DNA of 54,937 nt from SZAS-103 sp038234715 (lineage in GTDB: Bacteria > Pseudomonadota > Gammaproteobacteria > Xanthomonadales > Xanthomonadaceae). Shown here one piece after another: positions 8,988-16,714 of this stretch (the stretch's first letter is position 1; each line of letters begins with the position of its first letter). A program made the position numbers and the translations under genes. Under the pieces are notes generated by a model. It was not told where the DNA came from. It saw only the letters and a list, made by a program, of their open reading frames with translations, and did not search any database. The stretch lies in assembly GCA_038234715.1 (NCBI GenBank), contig JBBQTD010000019.1, positions 1 through 54,937 on the forward strand, written 5' to 3'.

Positions 8988-9367
8988 TTGTCGTCACTCC
9001 GCAGCAGCTTTCGGATTTCCTCGCGTTCCTTGCTGGTGACGTGACCGCTGAGCGCGGCCATCACCAGGTCCTTTCCGGACCCCGCGAACGCCTTGTGGAT
9101 CAGGTCCTTCAGCAGGCCCGTACGCAGCGCTTCCTGTGCTTGCGCTGGTGCATAGACGTGCGAGCGCTGGCTGTCGTCGCGGAGCAGCAGGCCCTTGCCA
9201 TGCATGATCTGCATCAGCCGCAGCACCGTCGCGTAGGTCATCTCGGAACGCTCTTTCTGCGCGGCTTCATGCACCTGTTTCACCGTGGTCGCACCCAGCG
9301 GCCAGATCACCCGCAAAAGGTTCAATTCGGCTGTGGTGGGCTTGGGAGGAGCGGGTGTCTTGGCCAT
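8984..9367 (-). CDS. BlaI/MecI/CopY family transcriptional repressor
   Basis: A 127-residue protein with the Penicillinase_R fold. The winged helix begins PPKPTTAELNLLRVIWPLG and continues TVKQVHEAAQ..MTYATVLRLMQIMHGKGLL, with VYAPAQAQEA and a C-terminal helix for dimerisation and proteolytic control. It starts at ATG 9367. The stop overlaps the start of the M56 gene (ATGA), the standard bla/mec pair arrangement. A cluster of TGTCTA boxes immediately upstream is the likely operator, implying autorepression. No beta-lactamase or efflux gene is adjacent, so the regulated function is unknown. Confidence 0.93.
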   Translation of the reverse strand: MAKTPAPPKPTTAELNLLRVIWPLGATTVKQVHEAAQKERSEMTYATVLRLMQIMHGKGLLLRDDSQRSHVYAPAQAQEALRTGLLKDLIHKAFAGSGKDLVMAALSGHVTSKEREEIRKLLRSDDK

Positions 9368-9398
9368 GACGGTGTCGGCTGTCGGATCGGTGGAATGC

Positions 9399-9441
9399 AG
9401 CGTAGTCCGTCTAGAACAGATTGTCTAGACCCTTTTGTCTA
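9399..9441 (-). promoter_or_regulatory. Promoter/operator of the BlaI-M56 operon
   Basis: GTCTA occurs three times at an exact 14-base spacing (9409, 9423, 9437). Two copies lie in or next to the palindrome GTCTAGAC and the imperfect dyad TAGAACA-ga-TTGTCTA. Read on the minus strand, TAGACA (9427-9422) can serve as a -35 box, with TACGCT (9404-9399) as a -10 box 17 bases later. A repressor bound to the boxes would cover both. The BlaI family binds such TACA/TAGACA-type dyads. The assignment to this repressor is inferred from position. Confidence 0.6.
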
Positions 9442-9457
9442 TGACTGATGGCAGGGG

Positions 9458-9573
9458 TCATTGCAGCAACCGGAGTTCGACGCGTGGATAGTCCACCGCC
9501 AATGCCTGCAGGTGTGAAAGTTGATCGATGCCGATGATCAGAGCGGGGCCACCGATCTCCAGATCGCCGATTT
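9458..9573 (-). pseudogene. C-terminal fragment resembling a retropepsin-like aspartic protease
   Basis: The minus frame ending at TGA 9458-9460 reads SIKIGDLEIGGPALIIGIDQ followed by a stretch ending LAVDYPRVELRLLQ. It resembles the last strands of bacterial retropepsin-like proteases (the I.IG.L.I....I..G...L....D......DYPR.ELR pattern). It has no start codon of its own and meets the end of the cytochrome gene at 9574. It is probably the relic of a deleted gene. Resemblance is by eye only. Confidence 0.35.
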
Positions 9574-10563
9574 TTATTGATTCGGGGGGTCGGCGCCGCG
9601 GGGACTTGCGACTGGAGCCACAGGCCGCCCCATGTTGAACATTGAGAGTGGTTCGTCGCGTTCGAGTGGCCTGGACCAGCGCGATGTCCTCGCCAGCCAG
9701 GCAGCGATGCGCAAACCCGCATCGGCATTGCCGGCGTCCACTGCATCCTGGATCGCCGCAAGTTCCAGGTCCGCATTGCGCAGCAATTGCCGGTCGCGAT
9801 CGAGGGTCGAAGCTGCGAAGCGCTCGTCGATCATTCCGAGCGCGGATCGCGCACTCGCCAGCATCAGCCGTGCTGTCGTGCGGTCGTGTGCATCGAGTGA
9901 GGATTGCGTCGCACGCACCGCTGCGCTGGCATCGGACAAGTATTCCGCAAGGCGTACGCGTTGCTCGGCAGGCGTCGGGCATCCGAGTGGCGATAGCGCG
10001 CGCACATAGTCCGCAAGGCCGTCGAGCGTCGTTGTGCCCGGCTCGGCGCCGTCGAATTCCTCAACCACAAGGCCATGGATGAAGGTTTCAAGTTTGCCAT
10101 CCGCAGGATCCCTGGACACCTTGAGGGTGTGCGCAGCACCGCTCAGGTCCGGAATCGGCTTTGGATTGTCGAGGGCATCGCCCCGATGCGAACTCATCAG
10201 CGACGAGGTGACATCGGCGGTGCCCGGCGGCCCGGAAAGACCGGGGAACTGGAAGTCGGGGTTGCCGCGTCCATTGCGATGGCAGGAGTTGCAGGACAAT
10301 CCGGCGCGTGCAGCCTGCCCGCCAAGCAGCAGCGGCGTTCGGAATGCCGCGCGACCGATCGCAACCATCCGTGCGGCTGCCGGGTCGGCAGGTGGCACAA
10401 GGCATTCGGTCGGTTCGTAAGCCAGGGCGTGCGCTTGGCGGTCAGCGGGTAGCCAACGCGCCGCGCGCAGCGGCAACCGTGTCGCAGATTCGGCGAGCGC
10501 GATGCCGGCCAGCGCAACGCCGGCGCCTATCAGGATGAGGGTTGCTTGCCTGCGACGATCCAT
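9574..10563 (-). CDS. Membrane-anchored or secreted cytochrome c-like protein
   Basis: 329 residues, beginning with basic MDRRRQ and a hydrophobic signal/anchor. A heme c site CNSCH is near residue 91, preceded by FRTPLLLGGQAARAGLS and followed by a Gly/Pro-rich segment and TLKVSRDPADGKLETFIHG, as in MauG/cytochrome c peroxidase-like or related periplasmic heme proteins. Only one CxxCH is present, so it is mono-heme here. The C-terminal 130 residues are helical and lack a motif I know. It overlaps the TPR gene upstream by 34 bases in a different frame, which suggests co-transcription and coupled expression. Electron donor and substrate are unknown. Confidence 0.8.
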   Translation of the reverse strand: MDRRRQATLILIGAGVALAGIALAESATRLPLRAARWLPADRQAHALAYEPTECLVPPADPAAARMVAIGRAAFRTPLLLGGQAARAGLSCNSCHRNGRGNPDFQFPGLSGPPGTADVTSSLMSSHRGDALDNPKPIPDLSGAAHTLKVSRDPADGKLETFIHGLVVEEFDGAEPGTTTLDGLADYVRALSPLGCPTPAEQRVRLAEYLSDASAAVRATQSSLDAHDRTTARLMLASARSALGMIDERFAASTLDRDRQLLRNADLELAAIQDAVDAGNADAGLRIAAWLARTSRWSRPLERDEPLSMFNMGRPVAPVASPRGADPPNQ

Positions 10564-11480
10564 CGACGCAGCTCATCGGCTTGCGCACAGCCGAAATGAC
10601 AGGTGGTCTCGAGCTTTGCGAGCATGTGTCGCGCGCCGGTGAGGTTGCCGCGCTCGACCATGAGCTCTCCGTAATATTCAGTGGCGCCAAGGTGGTCCGG
10701 CGCCGCTGCGAGGGCCTGCCGGTAATAGTCTTCGGCGATTGCGAGCCTGCCGAGCTTGCGGTTCGCGAAGCCGAGGTAAGTAAGGATGTCCGGATGCGGG
10801 CCGAACACGCGCGCCGACGCATTGAGCGCGACGATAGCCGGTTCGTATCGTTTCTCGTTGATGAGGGCGACGGCGTCGAGGTAGTCGCGGTCACCGGTGT
10901 CGACGCCTGCAGTCAGCAGTTCCTGTTCGGCTGGCGCCTGCGAGGTCGATGGCGACGCGGCGGGAGCGCCGAGCGCGGATTCCAGCGCTGGTACGGCATT
11001 GCGCAGGTCGGCGGCCTGCGCGCAGGTGTCGGCGCATGCGGCGGAGCGTTTTTTCAGATCCTCGAGAATCTCCTTGGCCTTGTCGGGCTCACCGAGTTTC
11101 GCGAGAGTGGTGCCAAGTTCAAGGTGCGCAAGAATCAGGTTGTCGTTGTACTTGACGGCTCTTTCGTAGTGCCCCCGGGCATCCTTGAGCTTGCCTTGGC
11201 CGGCTTCGGCCAGTCCCATCATGAAGTGGGTGTTGGCGTCGCGTGGATTGACCTCCAGCACGTGGCCGAACGCATGCTCGGCGTCGTCGTACTGCTCGGC
11301 CTTGAGCGCGTCGATGCCTTTCTTGAACTCGACCGTGGAGTCGAACCGCGGTGCGCTCTGGCTGGGCATGGTGTTGCCGCGAACGGAGCCGCCACCGCCA
11401 CTGGCTATCGCAGTTGGCGCAGTCACCAGCAGGGCGCCGCCAAACAAAGCGGTAACCAGTCTCGAATACGGAGTGTTCAT
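10530..11480 (-). CDS. Exported TPR-repeat protein
   Basis: 316 residues with a Sec signal (MNTPYSRLVTALFGGALLVT, then ATPTAIASG), a Gly-rich segment and several tetratricopeptide repeats. Examples are FKKGIDALKAEQYDDAEHAF with VLEVNPRDANTHFMMGLAEA, and later YYRQALAAAPDHLGATEYYG. It ends with a Cys-containing segment. It precedes and overlaps the cytochrome gene, so the pair may form a periplasmic complex in which the TPR protein acts as scaffold. Start ATG 11480. Confidence 0.85.
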   Translation of the reverse strand: MNTPYSRLVTALFGGALLVTAPTAIASGGGGSVRGNTMPSQSAPRFDSTVEFKKGIDALKAEQYDDAEHAFGHVLEVNPRDANTHFMMGLAEAGQGKLKDARGHYERAVKYNDNLILAHLELGTTLAKLGEPDKAKEILEDLKKRSAACADTCAQAADLRNAVPALESALGAPAASPSTSQAPAEQELLTAGVDTGDRDYLDAVALINEKRYEPAIVALNASARVFGPHPDILTYLGFANRKLGRLAIAEDYYRQALAAAPDHLGATEYYGELMVERGNLTGARHMLAKLETTCHFGCAQADELRRWIVAGKQPSS

Positions 11481-11614
11481 GACAGCTCCATGGACGTCGA
11501 TTTTGGATGCAGTGACCTTGTCCGAGAATACGCCCGCTACCGCGGTCGGGCGAGTGGAAATTCGGAGTCAATGCCAAAGCCACATGTACATCAGCGCGCT
11601 GATCGTTGCGCAAA

Positions 11615-11764
11615 TCAGTGCATCACCCAGGTTCTGGCGACACTATCCCAGGGCTTGACCCATCCAGATGGCGGCCCGCAACGATAAAAGTCTTGCCTGA
11701 ATTGAACGTCATAGCGCGAACACAGCCAAGCGTCGCGGCGATCCCCGTAGCCCCACACGATCAT
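11615..11764 (-). CDS. Small Trp-rich reading frame coupled to DUF3297
   Basis: ATG at 11764 overlaps the DUF3297 stop as ATGA and opens a 49-residue frame beginning MIVWGYGDRRDAWLCSRYDV and ending TWVMH. It contains five Trp and two Cys, with a Gly-Pro-Pro turn. The 4-base overlap is the usual sign of translational coupling. No homologue is known to me and the codon choice is mixed, so it may be chance. Confidence 0.4.
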   Translation of the reverse strand: MIVWGYGDRRDAWLCSRYDVQFRQDFYRCGPPSGWVKPWDSVARTWVMH

Positions 11765-12006
11765 TTTGCGATGTCGAGGAAATAGGGAACCACATCGCCG
11801 GAAACCTTGATCGTCATCGCGTTGCCACGGCGGTCCAGCGACTTGCCGACAGGCAGCCGCACCCAGCCTTCGCTGACGCAATATTCTTCGACGTTGGTTT
11901 TTTCCTCGCCCTTGAAACGGATTCCCACGCCGCGGCCGATTGCGGCCGCATCATGGAACTTGCTGCGCGGGTCCATTGCCAGGCGGTCGGGAGGTGTGTC
12001 GCTCAT
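11761..12006 (-). CDS. DUF3297 family protein
   Basis: 81 residues: MSDTPPDRLAMDPRSKFHDA, then RGVGIRFKGEEKTNVEEYCVSE, GWVRLPVGK, RGNAMTIKVSGDVVPYF. This is the standard DUF3297 pattern of small, highly conserved proteobacterial proteins of unknown function. It starts at ATG 12006, about 108 bases from the divergently transcribed quinone oxidoreductase. Length is normal for the family. Confidence 0.9.
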   Translation of the reverse strand: MSDTPPDRLAMDPRSKFHDAAAIGRGVGIRFKGEEKTNVEEYCVSEGWVRLPVGKSLDRRGNAMTIKVSGDVVPYFLDIAK

Positions 12007-12114
12007 TGGATCTCTCGAAGTGGAGGCGCGATCGCCATCCGGGGACGACAGGATAGTCGCCGGCTGCGACCAGTGCACAATCGCTATCCCTTCCAGGTTG
12101 CGGAGATCGCGGGC

Positions 12115-13107
12115 ATGACAACTTCGATGATGGCCGCGATTGCCGTCAGTGGCGGCAGCGGACCGGCAGCGGCACTGGTTCCGACGCGGCTGCCGGTTCC
12201 GGTGCCGGGCCCGGGCGAGGTGCTGATCCGCGTGCGCGCGGCGGGCGTCAACCGGCCCGACATCCTGCAGCGCAATGGCGGCTATCCGCCGCCGCCAGGC
12301 GCCCCCGCGACATTGGGGCTCGAGGTCGCGGGCGAAATCGTCGAAGCCACCGGACGCTGGTCTGTCGGCGATCGGGTGTGTGCATTGCTCGGCGGCGGGG
12401 GCTATGCGGAATACGCGGTTGTCGATGCACGCCATGTGCTGCCCGTGCCTTTCGAACCCGAGCCGGACGGGCATGATTTCATCCTGGCCGCCGCGTTGCC
12501 GGAAACGATCTTCACCGTCTATGCAAACGTGTTCGAGCACGGCGCGTTGCAGTCCGGGGAGACACTGCTCGTGCATGGAGCAACCTCGGGAATCGGTGTC
12601 GCCGCGCTGCAGATGGCGAAGGCGGCTGGCGCACGCGTGATCGCGACTGCGCGCGGCAGCGACAAGGCCGCACGCGCGCTGGAACTCGGTGCCGATATTG
12701 TCGTCGACACTACTGCTCAGGACTTCGGCGCAATAGCGAAGGCGGCCGGCGGCGTGGACGTCTCGCTCGACATGGTCGGCGCGCCCTATTTCGCTGCGAC
12801 GCTCGATGCGCTCAATCCCGGCGGACGCATTGTCTACATCGCGTCGCTGGGCGGCGCCGATTTGGCGGTACCGGTAGCGGCCATCATGCGCAAGCGCGCG
12901 ATCATTACCGGATCGACGCTGCGGCCGCGCAGCGCCGATGAGAAAGCGCGCTTGGCCAAACAGGTTGAGCGCCTGGCCTGGCCATGGATCAGGGACGGTC
13001 GCGTGCGCGCCATCGTCGACAAGACATTTCCGCTCGGCCAGGCCGCACAGGCCCATGCCTTCCTGGAGGATGGCCAGCACACCGGCAAGATCGTGCTGAT
13101 CGTTTGA
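12115..13107 (+). CDS. NAD(P)H quinone oxidoreductase, zinc-free MDR (PIG3-like) family
   Basis: Reduces quinones with NAD(P)H, cytoplasmic. 330 residues with a GroES-like N-terminal domain (VPGPGEVLIRVRAAGVNRPD, GGYPPPPGAPATLGLEVAGEI) and a Rossmann cofactor fold (LVHGATSGIGVAALQMAKAAG), the hallmark of the quinone oxidoreductase branch. No structural zinc Cys cluster is seen, as expected. Start ATG 12115. The same frame is open farther upstream without clear coding character, so the ATG at the conserved N-terminus is preferred. Divergent from DUF3297. Confidence 0.92.
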   Translation: MTTSMMAAIAVSGGSGPAAALVPTRLPVPVPGPGEVLIRVRAAGVNRPDILQRNGGYPPPPGAPATLGLEVAGEIVEATGRWSVGDRVCALLGGGGYAEYAVVDARHVLPVPFEPEPDGHDFILAAALPETIFTVYANVFEHGALQSGETLLVHGATSGIGVAALQMAKAAGARVIATARGSDKAARALELGADIVVDTTAQDFGAIAKAAGGVDVSLDMVGAPYFAATLDALNPGGRIVYIASLGGADLAVPVAAIMRKRAIITGSTLRPRSADEKARLAKQVERLAWPWIRDGRVRAIVDKTFPLGQAAQAHAFLEDGQHTGKIVLIV

Positions 13108-13117
13108 CATCTGGTCA

Positions 13118-13146
13118 GGTGACATCCGGCCGGGTGACTTCCGGCC
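13118..13146 (+). repeat. Two tandem 14-bp units after the oxidoreductase gene
   Basis: GGTGACATCCGGCC (13118-13131) and GGTGACTTCCGGCC (13133-13146) differ in one base. They lie between the oxidoreductase stop and the inverted repeat of the next gene. Function unknown. Confidence 0.5.
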
Positions 13147-13157
13147 CATGTTCGGAT

Positions 13158-13193
13158 TGATTTGGTGTTGTAGATTACCAGCACACCAAATCA
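13158..13193 (+). promoter_or_regulatory. Perfect 11-bp inverted repeat before the 62-residue gene
   Basis: TGATTTGGTGT (13158-13168) and ACACCAAATCA (13183-13193) are exact reverse complements separated by 14 bases containing TAGATT, a possible -10 box. The right arm ends 2 bases before the AAGGAG ribosome site. It could be an operator flanking the promoter or, if transcribed, a leader hairpin controlling translation. Confidence 0.65.
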
Positions 13194-13206
13194 CGAAGGA
13201 GTCACA

Positions 13207-13395
13207 ATGAACGTCGCACGCACCGTCACCAGTCCCAATCGGCTGCCGAATGGCCTGTCGGCCCGGAATCGTTCGAAGTCGCGCCCCGCTCATCGCGAGC
13301 GCGATTTCGGCGTCGGCTACGGCACCAGCAGCGGCTATGCACGCGATTCCCGTTACGCCGAAAGCTGGGCCAAGCTGCCGTTCCGCTGCTTCTGA
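13207..13395 (+). CDS. Small conserved protein with HRERDFGVGYG motif
   Basis: 62 residues, strongly basic in the first half (SARNRSKSRPAHRER), then DFGVGYGTSSGYARDSRYAE and an aromatic end WAKLPFRCF. I recall similar short proteins in Lysobacterales sharing HRERDFGVGYG..SGY and a C-terminal W..(L/I).F.C. The function is unknown. The AAGGAG at 13196-13200 is well placed for ATG 13207. Isolated between the oxidoreductase and a broken GNAT gene. Confidence 0.75.
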   Translation: MNVARTVTSPNRLPNGLSARNRSKSRPAHRERDFGVGYGTSSGYARDSRYAESWAKLPFRCF

Positions 13396-13661
13396 AGCCA
13401 TGAATGTCGGGCTGGCCTGTTGCCCAGCTGCCAACCGATCAGGTCGCGGCTGTGATCGCGGCGACCAGAACCGGTCCGTGCACCGCGATTCCAACGGTCG
13501 CCGTCTGCAGGTGCTTTGACGTCCCCGTTCCGATTCTCCGAACCGGCTCGAAACCCGAATGCCCGGGTCTGGCCCGCAAGTCCTTTTGCCTCGAGCCCGG
13601 CGCGGTTGACACGCCGCATCCAGCGCTGTTCCGATGGCTGCCTCGGACAGGAGTGCCAGTC

Positions 13662-14122
13662 ATGCAGCCAGTCGCTTTCCGGATCGCCAACGGCGGCGAT
13701 CTCGATGCCATTCTGGGACTGCTAGCCGACGATGCGATTGCACAATCGCGCTCGGGCTGCGTTGCATCCGTGACGCCCCGGGGTACAGGCCGGCTTTTGA
13801 GCGGATCCAGCAAGATCCCGACGATGAAATCTGGGTCGGCGAAAGCGATGGCAAGATCGTGGCGACCCTCCAGATCACGATCCTTTCGGGACTGTCGCGC
13901 GGAGGCATGCGCCGCGCCCTGGTGGAAGCGGTGCGCGTGCACTCCGACCTGCGTGGCCAAGGAATCGGCGAACGCTTGATGCAGATCGCGATGGATCGGG
14001 CGCGCGAGCGTGGCTGCGCCATGATGCAGCTCACCAGCGACCTGCGCCGCACTGCAGCGCATCGCTTCTACGAACGGCTCGGTTTCGCAGCGAGCCACGC
14101 TGGCCTGAAGCGCCCGCTGTGA
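13662..14122 (+). pseudogene. GNAT family N-acetyltransferase with a frameshift
   Basis: The first 30 codons from ATG 13662 (AGGAG at 13649-13653) read MQPVAFRIANGGDLDAILGL, LADDAIAQSR, the expected N-terminus. The remainder of the family (RPAFERIQQDPDDEIWVGE, TLQITILSGLSRGG, VRVHSDLRGQGIGERLM, AAHRFYERLGF) is in another frame, which joins near 13745-13765. The acetyl-CoA loop RGQGIG is intact. One missing base in that interval would restore a normal protein of about 153 residues. It may be a true pseudogene or an assembly error. No other lesion is seen. Confidence 0.85.
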
Positions 14123-14222
14123 ATAGCTGTTGGGTTGACCGCGCGCCTTGATTGCAGAACTGTGCGACCGCATTTCGTGGTGGAGGATGCCCAGCAGTCG
14201 CGGCATCGGCACGAAAGAGGTG

Positions 14223-14981
14223 ATGCAAATGCAAGACGCAACTCAATCGCCAGCGGGTGGGGCGGATCCCGTCGAATCAGCCCCCCAGGCCGTCAATATG
14301 GTCAGTCCGGAAGCGACCAGAAGCGTTCGCGTCCGGATCGATTTCGTTTCGGACGTCGCGTGTCCATGGTGCGCGGTTGGGCTGAAGTCATTGGAACAGG
14401 CGCTCGACCGGCTTGGCGATCAGGTCACGGTCGACCTGCACTTCCAGCCGTTCGAGCTCAACCCGCAAATGCCGCCGGAAGGTGAGGATGCGACGGAGCA
14501 CCTGGTCCGCAAATACGGATCCACGCCCGAGCAGCTCGAACGCAATCGCGAAGCGATCCGTGCGCGCGGCGCGGAGCTGGGCTTCGTGTTCAACAGGCGC
14601 CATCGCGTCTACAACACCTTCGACGCGCATCGCCTGTTGCATTGGGCTGGTCTCGAAGGACGCGCCCTTGCATTGAAGCATGCGCTGTTGCGCGCGTATT
14701 TCACGAATGGCGAAGATGTCTCCTCGCACACGGTCCTGGAGCAGCTGGCCGCCGAGGCGGGCCTCGACGTGCAGGGCGCGCAGAGGATCCTGTCGTCGGA
14801 CGCGTATGCCGCCGACGTCCGATCCCAGGAGCGCCGCTACACCGCACAGGGAATCCGCTCGGTACCGTCGGTGATCATTGACCGCCACCACCTGATCCAG
14901 GGTGGGCAACCGGTCGATGTTTTCGAACGCGCGCTGCGGGAAGTCACCGGCGTGGATGTGGTGCCCAGGGTCACCAGCTAA
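14223..14981 (+). CDS. DsbA family oxidoreductase, FrnE-like
   Basis: Thiol oxidoreductase of the FrnE/2-hydroxychromene-2-carboxylate isomerase-like DsbA branch, cytoplasmic (no signal peptide). 252 residues. The thioredoxin-fold motif IDFVSDVACPWCAVGLKSLE has CPWC at about residues 47-50, followed by LHFQPFELNPQMPPEG, the helical insertion and the cis-Pro-containing strand (GIRSVPSVIIDRHHLIQG). It has an N-terminal polar extension of about 35 residues before the fold. Start ATG 14223, with a purine-rich AAAGAGG 5' of it. Confidence 0.93.
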   Translation: MQMQDATQSPAGGADPVESAPQAVNMVSPEATRSVRVRIDFVSDVACPWCAVGLKSLEQALDRLGDQVTVDLHFQPFELNPQMPPEGEDATEHLVRKYGSTPEQLERNREAIRARGAELGFVFNRRHRVYNTFDAHRLLHWAGLEGRALALKHALLRAYFTNGEDVSSHTVLEQLAAEAGLDVQGAQRILSSDAYAADVRSQERRYTAQGIRSVPSVIIDRHHLIQGGQPVDVFERALREVTGVDVVPRVTS

Positions 14982-15095
14982 CCCCGCGGCGGGCTTCCCC
15001 CTTGCTGCACAACCCCTTTGTCTCTCGTTCAGGAAGGGGGTGCACACTGTATGCGGGTCCATCACGAGCGATGCCCTCACATCAGGAGCACTACC

Positions 15096-15545
15096 ATGCA
15101 ACGGACACTACTCTCCATGCTTGCCGCGACGACCTGCGCCCTCGCGATTTCCGCATCGCAGCCCGCAACCGCTGGCGATGCCGAGCTGGGCTGTAAACTA
15201 ACCTACAGCCTCACCGGATGGTCGCTGATCTACAAGCACACCACCGGTACCGGCACGATTCATTGCGAGAACGGGCAGACGATGCGCGTGCACGTTGCCG
15301 CGAAAGCCGTCGGGCTTACCGTCGGCAAATGGCGTATCGATGACGGCAAGGGCGAATTCACCCACGTGCACACGATCAGCGACGTGCTCGGCAAGTATGC
15401 CCAGGCGAGCGCCAACGCCGGCGTCGTGAAGTCTGGCGAGGCACAGGTGCTCAGCAAGGGTGAGGTTTCGCTCGCACTTGCCGGCAATGGCGAAGGCGTG
15501 AACCTTGGCGTCGATGTTGGCCAGTTCGTCATCTCGTCGCGCTAA
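15096..15545 (+). CDS. Conserved exported protein of unknown function
   Basis: 149 residues with a Sec signal (MQRTLLSMLAATTCALAISA, then SQPATAG) and a mature beta-rich domain. Visible pieces are GDAELGCKLTYSLTGWSLIY, HTTGTGTIHCENGQTMRV, VGLTVGKWRIDDGKGEF and a Gly-rich end. Two Cys (near residues 32 and 55) may form a disulfide. It resembles small periplasmic DUF992-like barrels, but I cannot name the family firmly. AGGAG at 15084-15088 supports ATG 15096, and a strong terminator follows. Confidence 0.8.
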   Translation: MQRTLLSMLAATTCALAISASQPATAGDAELGCKLTYSLTGWSLIYKHTTGTGTIHCENGQTMRVHVAAKAVGLTVGKWRIDDGKGEFTHVHTISDVLGKYAQASANAGVVKSGEAQVLSKGEVSLALAGNGEGVNLGVDVGQFVISSR

Positions 15546-15563
15546 GTTCGGCAAATGACACGG

Positions 15564-15597
15564 AAAGGGCCGGCAGAAATGCCGGCCTTTTCTTTTT
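15564..15597 (+). terminator. Rho-independent terminator after the exported protein
   Basis: GGCCGGC (15568-15574) and GCCGGCC (15581-15587), extended by A-T pairs, with loop AGAAAT and a T-rich tail TTTTCTTTTT. A clear intrinsic terminator. Confidence 0.92.
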
Positions 15598-15713
15598 GCA
15601 GCCGCGGGTAGCGATCGTTGCTTGCGAACGAGGCTGTCTCCACGCAGAGTCGGCGGACACCCGCGCGACGAATCCGGCATGCCACCAGCCCCCATCACGA
15701 TCGAACTGCGAGC

Positions 15714-16598
15714 ATGAACATGCCTCTCGCCCCCCAGGCGCGCGCGATCCTGACGATGCTTGCCGCAGTTGGCCTGTTCGCGTTGATGGACGCCTGCATG
15801 AAGGAATTGTCGGACCACTATCCGCCGTTCCAGGTTGCTGCGTTGCGCGGCGCCTCATCGCTTCCCCTGGTCCTGGTCTGGGCGCTTGCGACAGCAGGTT
15901 GGCGAACCCTGCTGCGTGTTCGCTGGCGATTGCACTTGCTGCGCGCAGTGCTTGGCGTCGGGATGATGGGAACCTTCGTTTTCGCCTTGCATCGGATGCC
16001 GATATCGAGTGCGTACACGATCTTTTTCATCGCCCCCATGCTGATCACTGCATTGTCGGTGCCGTTCCTGCACGAGCGCGTCGGGCCCCGTCGGTGGACG
16101 GCGATCATGGTCGGCTTCGTCGGTGTGCTGGTCGCGTTGCGGCCGACCGGCCAGGGAGTCGTCACCATTGCGGGACTTGCCGTACTGCTCGCCGCGCTCG
16201 GCTACGCCGTATCGGCCATCACGGTGCGCGTGCTCGCGCGTACCGACAGCACCCAGGCAATGGTGGTCTGGCTGATGCTGTCGCTGACCGTGGGCGCGGG
16301 CGCGATTGCGGCATCCGGCTGGGTTCCGATCCAGCGCGCGGACTTGTTGCTGATCGCCGGCGTCGGCGTTGCGGGCGCGCTCGGCCAGTACACGATCACC
16401 GAGGCCTTTCGTCGCGGCGAGGCCTCGCTGATTGCACCCCTGGAATACACCGCACTTGTCTGGAGCCTGAGCCTGGATTTCGCGGTTTGGGGAGTGCTTC
16501 CAGATGCGATGACCTGGGCTGGCGCTGCGATCATCGTCGCCAGCGGGCTGTACTTGCTGCGCCGCGAACGCGTGCATGCCGAAGCGGAGCATCCGTGA
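15714..16598 (+). CDS. EamA (drug/metabolite transporter) family permease
   Basis: Inner-membrane transporter with two EamA repeats and about ten hydrophobic segments in 294 residues: LTMLAAVGLFALMDACMKEL at the start, SSAYTIFFIAPMLITALSVP, GLAVLLAALGYAVSAITVRV, and LYLLRRERV at the end. The substrate cannot be told from sequence. Start ATG 15714, since the upstream in-frame stretch is not membrane-like. Its own promoter is not obvious, and the strong terminator upstream separates it from the exported-protein gene. Confidence 0.9.
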   Translation: MNMPLAPQARAILTMLAAVGLFALMDACMKELSDHYPPFQVAALRGASSLPLVLVWALATAGWRTLLRVRWRLHLLRAVLGVGMMGTFVFALHRMPISSAYTIFFIAPMLITALSVPFLHERVGPRRWTAIMVGFVGVLVALRPTGQGVVTIAGLAVLLAALGYAVSAITVRVLARTDSTQAMVVWLMLSLTVGAGAIAASGWVPIQRADLLLIAGVGVAGALGQYTITEAFRRGEASLIAPLEYTALVWSLSLDFAVWGVLPDAMTWAGAAIIVASGLYLLRRERVHAEAEHP

Positions 16599-16660
16599 CC
16601 ATGCTCCGGTGGCTGGCGGCAAGCACCAATCAAGTTGTCGCACGGCGCCTTGACGCTTAA

Positions 16661-16684
16661 GGAAAAGGGCAGCCGAAGCTGCCC
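16661..16684 (-). terminator. Terminator of the fasciclin gene (UUCG tetraloop)
   Basis: On the minus strand GGGCAGC-TTCG-GCTGCCC is followed by TTTTCC, 31 bases after the fasciclin stop codon. A 7-bp stem with a stable UUCG loop. It may also act on the convergent EamA transcript. Confidence 0.88.
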
Positions 16685-16714
16685 TCTGGTTTGCCGCTGT
16701 TTGCCCCTGGAGCC

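Noticed and set aside
11761..13494. 577-codon minus-strand frame across the quinone oxidoreductase
   Set aside because: Only its last 81 codons (DUF3297) look like a protein. The rest is the shadow of the oxidoreductase gene.
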